Assembly: GCF_011516635.5 (NCBI RefSeq)
Contig: NZ_CP096255.1
Coordinates: 992,001-1,056,000 of the forward strand
DNA length: 64,000 nucleotides
Origin: Bradyrhizobium barranii subsp. apii
Lineage (GTDB): Bacteria; Pseudomonadota; Alphaproteobacteria; Rhizobiales; Xanthobacteraceae
Direction of reading: 5' to 3'
The notes under the pieces were generated by a model, which was not told the DNA's origin, ran no database searches, and saw only the letters and a list, made by a program, of their open reading frames with translations. The translations under genes were made by a program, and so were the position numbers. Of this stretch, positions 58,203-64,000 are shown in pieces; within the stretch, counting starts at the first letter, position 1, and each line of letters starts with the position of its first letter.

Positions 58203-59549
58203 ATGCGACCGAAGAAGCACAAGACGACGGGATCGAACGACCTGTTCCGGGCGCGGCTGGACCAGATCATCAATCTGAAGCACGAGCTGGTTCTGTTGGC
58301 CGGCAAGATCGATTGGGACTGGATCGACGGCGAGATCGCGCCGCTCTACAGCGAGAACGGCCGGCCGGGGATCGAGACCCGCTTCATGATCGGGCTGCTG
58401 TTGCTCAAGCAGATTTACGGGCTGTCCGATGAGGGGATTTGCGAGCGCTGGGTCCACGACCCGTATTTCCAGTACTTCACCGGCGAAGAGTTCTTCCAGC
58501 ACGCCTTCCCGCACGAGCGATCGGACCTGAGCCATTGGCGCAAGCGGCTCGGCGACAAGCTGGAACTGCTGCTGGCCGAGAGCCTGCGGGTGGCGCACGA
58601 GGCCGGCGCGTTACGCGGCCAGGACCTCAAGCGGGTCACGGTCGATACCACGGTGCAGCCAAAGGCCATCACCTTTCCGACCGACGCCAAGCTGCTGCAT
58701 GCGGCCATCAAGGGGCTCAATCGCCTGGCGAGAAGGCACGGCGTCAGGCTGCGGCAGTCCTATTCTCGGATCGCCAAGGCCGCCGCGATGATGGCGGGCC
58801 GCTACGCCCATGCCAAACAATTCAGGCGGCATCAGCGGCAGTTGCGTATCCTGCGCTCAAGGCTCGGCCGGATCATCCGCGATATCCGCCGCAAGATCGA
58901 CGGCCAGCCAGCCCTGGAGGAGGCGTTCGCCCTTCCGCTTGGCCGGGCCAGCCAGATCCGCTCGCAGCAGCAGCGCCAACGCGGCTGGAAGCTTTATTCT
59001 TTCCATGCCCCGGAGGTGGAGTGCATCGGCAAGGGCAAGGCCTCCGCGCCGTACGAGTTCGGCGTCAAGGCTTCCATCGTCACCAACAACCGCCGAGCTC
59101 CCGGCGGTCTGTTCGTGCTACACGTCAGGGCGCTGCCCGATAATCCGTATGACGGTCACACCCTGCGCGACGTCATCGACCGCACCGAGGCACTCACCGG
59201 CTGTCCGATCGAGCGGGCCTATGTCGACAAGGGGTATCGCGGCCACGACGCTCAAAATCCACGTCGCGTCTTCATCTCCGGCCAGAAGCGCGGCGTCTTC
59301 GGGATCATCAAGCGCGAGTTGCGCCGCCGATCCGCCATCGAGCCCATCATCGGACACCTGAAGGCCGAAGGTCACCTCGGGCGCTGCTACCTCAAAGGCC
59401 GCGCAGGAGACGCCGCCAACGTCGTCCTCTCCGCCGTAGGCCACAACTTCCGCCGCATCCTCGCCTGGCTGAGAGATTTCTTGGACCTGTTCCTGATCCG
59501 GATATGGCGCACGTTCACATGTCCCATCCCGCTCAATTCGGATTCTTAA
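58203..59549 (+). CDS. IS5-type transposase, full length
   Basis: A 448-residue DDE transposase. The N-terminal region is MRPKKHKTTGSNDLFRARLDQI, followed by the Tnp N-terminal dimer/DNA-binding part (PGIETRFMIGLLLLKQIYGLSDEGICERW), DLKRVTVDTTVQPKAITFPTD with the first Asp, and CPIERAYVDKGYRGHD with the second. RRSAIEPIIGHLKAEGHLGRCYLKG follows with the Glu. All key residues are present and the frame is intact, so it may be active. The fragment at 4275-4730 is a truncated relative. Confidence 0.88.
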   Translation: MRPKKHKTTGSNDLFRARLDQIINLKHELVLLAGKIDWDWIDGEIAPLYSENGRPGIETRFMIGLLLLKQIYGLSDEGICERWVHDPYFQYFTGEEFFQHAFPHERSDLSHWRKRLGDKLELLLAESLRVAHEAGALRGQDLKRVTVDTTVQPKAITFPTDAKLLHAAIKGLNRLARRHGVRLRQSYSRIAKAAAMMAGRYAHAKQFRRHQRQLRILRSRLGRIIRDIRRKIDGQPALEEAFALPLGRASQIRSQQQRQRGWKLYSFHAPEVECIGKGKASAPYEFGVKASIVTNNRRAPGGLFVLHVRALPDNPYDGHTLRDVIDRTEALTGCPIERAYVDKGYRGHDAQNPRRVFISGQKRGVFGIIKRELRRRSAIEPIIGHLKAEGHLGRCYLKGRAGDAANVVLSAVGHNFRRILAWLRDFLDLFLIRIWRTFTCPIPLNSDS

Positions 59550-59954
59550 CGGACGACTCATTAAGCTACTACGTCGTCACGCAACGTCGCGCGATCGCGC
59601 GCTAATTCCGGCTCTTGAACCGGCACGGATAAACTACCGGCGTCGTGATCACATCTCCCGGTCATCCGGTTGGGTGCTGATCCGGTCGGTGCTAGAGCTA
59701 GCGAACGGGCCTCTCAACTGTTTGCGCTGCAAACTAGAGCGATTTGAGAACGCCGGGCACTAAGTTCAAGTTTGAGCGTGCAGATTTTTTGCGTTGACAC
59801 CATACGAATCGATTTGTCTGACTCAGTACACTCGCCATGCATGCGAGCCGACCTCGCGCTTGTTGGACTCTGATCGGGGTAACGGCGCGAGCGAGTTTCG
59901 GCAAAGCCGCGAGCCTCGTGCGTGAGAGCGGCCGAAGATACGCTTCATTTACAG

Positions 59955-60030
59955 TATGGATGGAGAACAAATTTCGTGCTTCGCACGCGTCGCTCTTCGG
60001 AATGACCGCCAGGTGCTCGGTACCAAATTC
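59955..60030 (+). pseudogene. Decayed duplicate of the 5' end of the HerA/TraD-like ATPase gene
   Basis: ATGGATGGAGAACAAATTTC onward encodes MDGEQISCFARVALRNDRQVLG, paralleling the start of the ATPase at 61796 (MDADRTTRFARVDFRNDDRVFG) at both base and residue level. Similarity stops after about 25 codons, and no Walker A motif follows. Confidence 0.45.
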
Positions 60031-60421
60031 GGAATGGAGTTTCGGCGCGAAACTCGATTCGAAAGCAAGGCGAGAAGACCGCACGTTCAACCGCGCTCCA
60101 AAACAGGTGCAGCCCAACTCTTTTTTGTTTTCAGGCCGCGGAAAGAACCGGTGAAAGGCGGATTTGCGCTAAGCACACCAATCGCAGAGGTCTTCTTCGG
60201 CGACAGCAGGACCGGAGCGCATCTGAGCAACGCATGATAACATTGACCGGATCGCAGGTTCGATCGAACGTGAGCGCTCAAGTCTCCGCGAGTGTCGCGC
60301 CCATCGGTTCCTTTCTCCGTAGCCGCCCGGATTGTCAATTTTTTGAACACGGTGTTCTACTGGAGGAACACCGGCGGAGGGATTTCATACTTAAACGGTT
60401 TTTTCGTTAGATTCCGGTGGC

Positions 60422-60453
60422 GAGGCCGCGGGACTGTATCGTCTCGCGGCCTC
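60422..60453. terminator. Strong inverted repeat, likely terminator
   Basis: GAGGCCGCG, a 14-base loop, then CGCGGCCTC, followed by ATTCATTTT. A T run (CGGTTTTTTCG) also lies 15-25 bases to the left, so it could terminate from either side. No gene is close enough to name its partner. Confidence 0.5.
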
Positions 60454-61064
60454 ATTCATTTTCGCAGTTGAACGCGGACAAGTCCCTCCGGACCGAAGTC
60501 GACCTCGCTCCCCAACAATTATCAGCGCTTCCACCGAGGCTTCGCATTCAGGCGCGTCAGACTCGGCGCTTTGGTTGGGCCATTTCTGCGCGTTGGGCTA
60601 GCCCAGTTGTCGCAGCCCATCCGGACGAACGGGGATAGTGGATCCGACAAGCGACTGTGATCCCGCCATTGGTCGGTAGTCAGCCAGCGCAGGACAATGT
60701 TGGCGTCGATCGTCAGCTTTCAGACCAATGTCGACAACTTGATCATACAGCCCCGCTACGAAGTGCCTACAGAACCTCCGAGTCTCGATTCGGCACGGCC
60801 CTTGCTCCGTCCGGGGCAGCATCACCAATTACTCCAGATGCGGTGATGTTAGGGGCGGGCTCGGCGCCGCGTCGCCGCTAGCGTCTGGTCCGTCCCGCTG
60901 GTGCTGTGAGGCGGTATGAAACAGGATCTTCGACCGGCGACCGGATTCGGTCACGCTTGCTGCCGCCGCAGCTCCGAAGCAGCCGCGCAGGCACAGCTCG
61001 CGACTCGATATCGTCGCGTAAACGTCAATGTACGATCTTCCAATCTCGACAAGCTAGGGCAAAG

Positions 61065-61280
61065 ATGCTGACTGGAACGGTAGTTTCGTACTGTGTTGAA
61101 AAGGGCTGGGGCTTCATAAGGCCTGATGATCGCAGCGGCGACGATTTGTTCGTGCACATGTCCGAACTACGCAACTGCATAGGTGCCGATCTGGTGCCGG
61201 GCACGCGCGTGACGTTCGATCTTCGCTTCAACAAGCGGCGCTCAAAGTACAGAGCTGCCGAGGTCAGGTTGATCGATTGA
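61065..61280 (+). CDS. Cold-shock domain protein
   Basis: A 71-residue CSD protein from the ATG at 61065 (AGGG upstream); the longer open frame from 60906 adds low-quality sequence. RNA-binding motifs RNP1 KGWGFIRP and RNP2 DLFVHMSEL are present, in the order GTVVSYCVEKGWGFIRPDD. It probably acts as an RNA chaperone. It differs from typical CspA proteins in a Lys/Arg-rich C terminus (NKRRSKYRAAEVRLID). Confidence 0.85.
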   Translation: MLTGTVVSYCVEKGWGFIRPDDRSGDDLFVHMSELRNCIGADLVPGTRVTFDLRFNKRRSKYRAAEVRLID

Positions 61281-61795
61281 AGTGCCTAAGCAGGTGTTCA
61301 AGATTGTTCAAACAGAGCAAAGACCGCGAGTTCGGCCCTGGCAAGCGTTTATGCCGGGTGATGTAAACGCAGCAGACGTTTTCCGTTCGCAGCACTCGAG
61401 TATAAATCTGTCTACTCGGTGGAGCACAGATTTCACTCGGCTACTCACTGGAATGCATCAGAAATTCTTTTACGTTGGCTTCTGCAGGGAGATATGAGGG
61501 CCGCCGCCAAACGAACAACCTTCGTCACGTTGTGCCGGCCGCATGTCATTCCTCCCGGGCCACACTCTCTGCAATGATAGAAGTTTTCGAACCTGGATGA
61601 TCGCCCTCCAATAATACTTCCTTACGGGACACAATTGTAAGACCAAACATCACCAAAATTCACAGGTTCGAGTGATATGCCAGGTCCTCAGTTGACAATG
61701 GCGCTTCGCAACATTCAGACAAAATCCATTACCGCTATTGGCGAATCCGTCGGCCTTGCCCAGGAGAACAAGAAACGAAACCATGCGTATCCAAT
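61281..61795. other. Intergenic, no gene seen
   Basis: No supported gene in about 500 bases. The ATPase gene's ribosome site is weak, so an upstream start in another frame cannot be excluded. Confidence 0.4.
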
Positions 61796-62965
61796 ATGGA
61801 TGCCGATCGCACCACTCGCTTTGCGCGAGTCGATTTCCGCAATGACGATCGTGTCTTTGGCATTAAAGACGAAGATCGACTATTGCATATGTACGTGATT
61901 GGGAAGACCGGCACTGGCAAATCCACGCTGATCGAAACGATGGCCCTCCAGGATCTGGCGCGCGGAAACGGCTTTGCGCTCATTGATCCGCATGGCGATC
62001 TTGTTGCCCGCATCGCTTCGCGCATTTCGGCAGCGCATGCCGATAGGGTGGTGTACCTCGACGCAACCAACCCAAATCAGCCATACGGTTATAACCCTCT
62101 TCGTCACGTCAGCGGAGATCGTATTGCTCTCGCGGCTTCCGGCATGATGGATGTCTTTAAGAAGATGTGGCCGGACGCATGGGGCGTGCGTATGGAGCAC
62201 ATCTTACGGAATGTTCTGATGGCTCTCTTGGAGCAGCCTGACGCTACGCTCCATGACGTGCTGCGCATATTCTCCGACAATGAGTTTCGTAAAAGAACCG
62301 CCAAATCCCTCCGGAATGAGACCGTTCGGACGTTTCTACTCAATGAGTTCGAGCGATTCTCATTTGGCTACCGCGCGGACGGCACCGCGCCGATCCAGAA
62401 CAAGGTCGGAGCGTTTCTGGCTGACCCGCGGCTCGATCGGATACTAACGGCCCCCGAAGAAGATTTGCACATCCGCCGGATCATGGACGAAGGCAAGGTT
62501 CTCTTGGTCAATCTGGCGAAGGGGCACCTTGGGGAAGATAGCTCGTCGCTCCTTGGCGGATTGCTTGTCACAACGATTGGCCTGGCCGCCTTTAGCCGGG
62601 CCGACACTCCACAAGACAAACGCCGAGACTTCTTCGTCTACGTCGATGAATTTCAGAGCTTTACCACAGTCGCGCTGGCGAACATGTTTTCCGAGCTTCG
62701 CAAATACCGCGTCGGCTTCACAGTGGCGCATCAGTATCTAAACCAGCTTGCCCCTGAGGTACGCCATGCAGTTCTCGGCAACGTCGGCTCTATCATCTCA
62801 TTCCGTGTCGGCGTCGAAGATGCTCCATATCTCGTTCGAGAATTCCAGAGCCGGTTTTCGGAAATCGACCTCTTGAGGCTGCCAAACTACCGCATCTATC
62901 TCAAGCTTATGATCGATGGAACGCCATCGATACCTTTCAGCGCCGCTACGCTTGAGCCAATATAG
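61796..62965 (+). CDS. HerA/TraD-like DNA-transfer ATPase
   Basis: A 389-residue P-loop ATPase of the type found in conjugation and type IV secretion gene sets (TraG/VirD4- or HerA-like). Walker A GKTGTGKST is at residues 36-44. Then come LIDPHGDLVARI, DATNPNQPYGYNPL, HILRNVLMALLE, KVLLVNLAKGHLGED, the Walker B segment FFVYVDEFQSF, and RKYRVGFTVAHQYLNQL. No N-terminal membrane segments are seen, unlike VirD4, so it may act as a soluble or separately anchored coupling ATPase. No other transfer genes are visible beside it. Intact. Confidence 0.8.
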   Translation: MDADRTTRFARVDFRNDDRVFGIKDEDRLLHMYVIGKTGTGKSTLIETMALQDLARGNGFALIDPHGDLVARIASRISAAHADRVVYLDATNPNQPYGYNPLRHVSGDRIALAASGMMDVFKKMWPDAWGVRMEHILRNVLMALLEQPDATLHDVLRIFSDNEFRKRTAKSLRNETVRTFLLNEFERFSFGYRADGTAPIQNKVGAFLADPRLDRILTAPEEDLHIRRIMDEGKVLLVNLAKGHLGEDSSSLLGGLLVTTIGLAAFSRADTPQDKRRDFFVYVDEFQSFTTVALANMFSELRKYRVGFTVAHQYLNQLAPEVRHAVLGNVGSIISFRVGVEDAPYLVREFQSRFSEIDLLRLPNYRIYLKLMIDGTPSIPFSAATLEPI

Positions 62966-63172
62966 AGACATTTGCCAAACTGGCATAATCCCGCGCCTAC
63001 CCTCGCTTTTCTCCTGAAGTACGATCGCGCTCGGACATTGTTCTTTCCGGCGCCAATTCGGATGTCGGTAGCGAGACGGAGGATCGATCTGTTGCTGTTT
63101 TGAGGACGGTGCAGCTCCGCCTTGCTATCCGGCACCCGAATGGTTCGGGCTGACGGTAGTGAGGAGAAGAAC

Positions 63173-63415
63173 ATGTCCGCCATTGCTCTTTCGCGCAAGG
63201 CCGTAAAGCTCATGAAGCTCTGCGATCTCGAAGGCTTCCAAAGTCTCGACGATCTTCTGCAAACAGCTGCAGCTGACAGCGTGTGCCCAGCGATCTGCAT
63301 GACAGAAGGATGCGACTACACAGCGGCGATGGAGCCCGACCAAGATCAGGGTTTTTGCGAGGCCTGCGGCGGCAACACCATCGCATCGGTTCTCGTTCTC
63401 GTCGGCCTGATTTAA
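63173..63415 (+). CDS. Small zinc-ribbon protein
   Basis: An 80-residue product from the ATG at 63173, with GAGGAGAAG directly upstream; this start is clearly better than the upstream one at 63122. The N-terminal half is helical (SRKAVKLMKLCDLEGFQSLDDLLQTA), and the C-terminal half has Cys pairs (CPAICMTEGCDYTAAMEP, FCEACGGN) forming a probable zinc ribbon. Role unknown. It is 14 bases upstream of the next gene, so the two are likely co-transcribed. Confidence 0.7.
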   Translation: MSAIALSRKAVKLMKLCDLEGFQSLDDLLQTAAADSVCPAICMTEGCDYTAAMEPDQDQGFCEACGGNTIASVLVLVGLI

Positions 63416-63429
63416 GTCGGAGGGCGACG

Positions 63430-63774
63430 ATGAGTGATATCGCCAACGCTCCTATGCGGCGTCGCATTCGAGTGCTCAACGACTTCTTTCGTGCGACCTT
63501 CATGGGCGGCAAAATTGTGATCACTGCGGGGGTTTCAGGTCTGCCGCTCGACGTGAAAGCTCGCGCGCTCATCGAGGTTCAGCGGTTCACAGACTTCAAC
63601 GCAGGCAATGATCCGCACGACGAGCATGACTTCGGCAGCTTCGATCTGGCGGGAGAGACGTTCTTTTGGAAAATCGACTACTACGACGCGCTTTGTCAGT
63701 TTGGGTCGGAAGACCCAGCCGACCCGGAGAAGACCACGCGTGTTCTCACACTCATGCTTGCCCAGGAGTGTTGA
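63430..63774 (+). CDS. DUF3768-family protein
   Basis: A 114-residue product from the ATG at 63430 with GGAGGG upstream. The segments RIRVLNDFFRATFMGGKIVITAGV, FTDFNAGNDPHDEHDFGSFDLAGETFFWKIDYYD and DPADPEKTTRVLTLMLAQE match DUF3768 proteins, which are common on rhizobial plasmids and islands; the function is unknown. It follows the zinc-ribbon gene and is closed by a terminator 21 bases after its stop. Confidence 0.8.
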   Translation: MSDIANAPMRRRIRVLNDFFRATFMGGKIVITAGVSGLPLDVKARALIEVQRFTDFNAGNDPHDEHDFGSFDLAGETFFWKIDYYDALCQFGSEDPADPEKTTRVLTLMLAQEC

Positions 63775-63794
63775 GCAAAAGGATTTTCTTTGTT

Positions 63795-63819
63795 GCCCCG
63801 CAATTTGCGGGGCTTTTTT
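63795..63819 (+). terminator. Rho-independent terminator
   Basis: GCCCCGCAA, TT, TGCGGGGC, then six T's. It ends the zinc-ribbon/DUF3768 operon. Confidence 0.9.
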
Positions 63820-63822
63820 GCT

Positions 63823-64000
63823 CTAGAGGGCCGCCGCAGCTAACTTGGCCTTCCTGTCTTGCTTAGCGCCTTTTATGAGCGCATCGACGCGCGGGATCAT
63901 CTCAGCTCGGTCCCTGATTTCGGGCGGCGCGCCCATAGCCCCGTCCGTATGCGAATGCCCCTCAATTTACGCCGACCGCCATTCCACGAAGAAACAGGGC
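63823..64000 (-). other. Possible 3' end of a minus-strand gene, cut by window edge
   Basis: The minus strand reads IEGHSHTDGAMGAPPEIRDRAEMIPRVDALIKG, then a Lys/Ala-rich end and TAG at 63823. An in-frame stop precedes the first Ile, so the coding part may start at the ATG of MGAPPEIRD or be a frameshifted tail. No family is recognised. Confidence 0.35.

Larger units (their letters stand above)
59550..61064. other. Long gap with one decayed ATPase start and a terminator
   Basis: No complete gene. Frames up to ~100 codons overlap on both strands. Two signals are listed separately: a stretch at 59955-60010 resembling the start of the ATPase gene at 61796, and a strong inverted repeat at 60422-60453. 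Confidence 0.45.

Noticed and set aside
1..64000. CRISPR arrays or tRNA/rRNA genes
   Set aside because: No regularly spaced short repeats or recognisable tRNA/rRNA sequence were seen on either strand by eye.

Overview
The window is a stretch of rhizobial symbiosis island, most likely from a Bradyrhizobium. The evidence is the gene order nolA - nodD2 - nodD1 - nod box - nodA-B-C-S-U-I-J - nolO - nodZ, the MerR-type regulator NolA, and very dense insertion sequences. Everything was read by eye from the sequence. Family names come from recognised motifs, not from a search.

Layout. 1-4.7 kb: IS and gene fragments (IS66-like tail, cyclase stub, IS21 element with a frameshifted istA, truncated TIM-barrel gene, IS5-type tail). 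5.1-7.4 kb: a large unrecognised gene on the minus strand with a candidate tts box, so a possible type III effector, with a decayed group II intron directly upstream. 8.8-15.3 kb: mostly decayed sequence (luciferase-like monooxygenase, IS3 orfA, livK-like binding protein) around an intact nolA and two small related proteins. 15.3-22.9 kb: nodD2, split in two by a nested IS66 / group II intron / IS66 insertion. 23.6-35.6 kb: the Nod-factor block. NodD1 reads the nod box; NodC makes the chitin oligomer, NodB deacetylates it and NodA acylates it. NodU and NolO carbamoylate, NodZ fucosylates and NodIJ export. nodS, the N-methyltransferase, is destroyed by an internal deletion. 36.0-41.5 kb: an IS630 element containing a group II intron that contains an intact IS66. 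41.7-44 kb: broken IS5 and IS1380 copies. 44.5 kb: an intact gene of unknown function. 45-55 kb: two IS256 copies, a second decayed copy of the inner IS66 (itself hit by an IS5/IS427-type element), and fragments of an alcohol dehydrogenase, a DUF1254/1214-like protein and a BatD-like protein. 55.7-59.5 kb: an IS91-type module with its own tyrosine recombinase, then an IS5-type transposase. 61-64 kb: cold-shock protein, HerA/TraD-like ATPase, a zinc-ribbon protein and a DUF3768 protein.

Main points. Insertion order can be read from nested elements with exact target duplications. Three 29-bp operator-like sites precede nolA, nodD2 and the livK relic, which suggests a NolA regulon. The nod block lies between two directly repeated IS66 copies. 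Two IS256 copies share the same frame break but have different target duplications.
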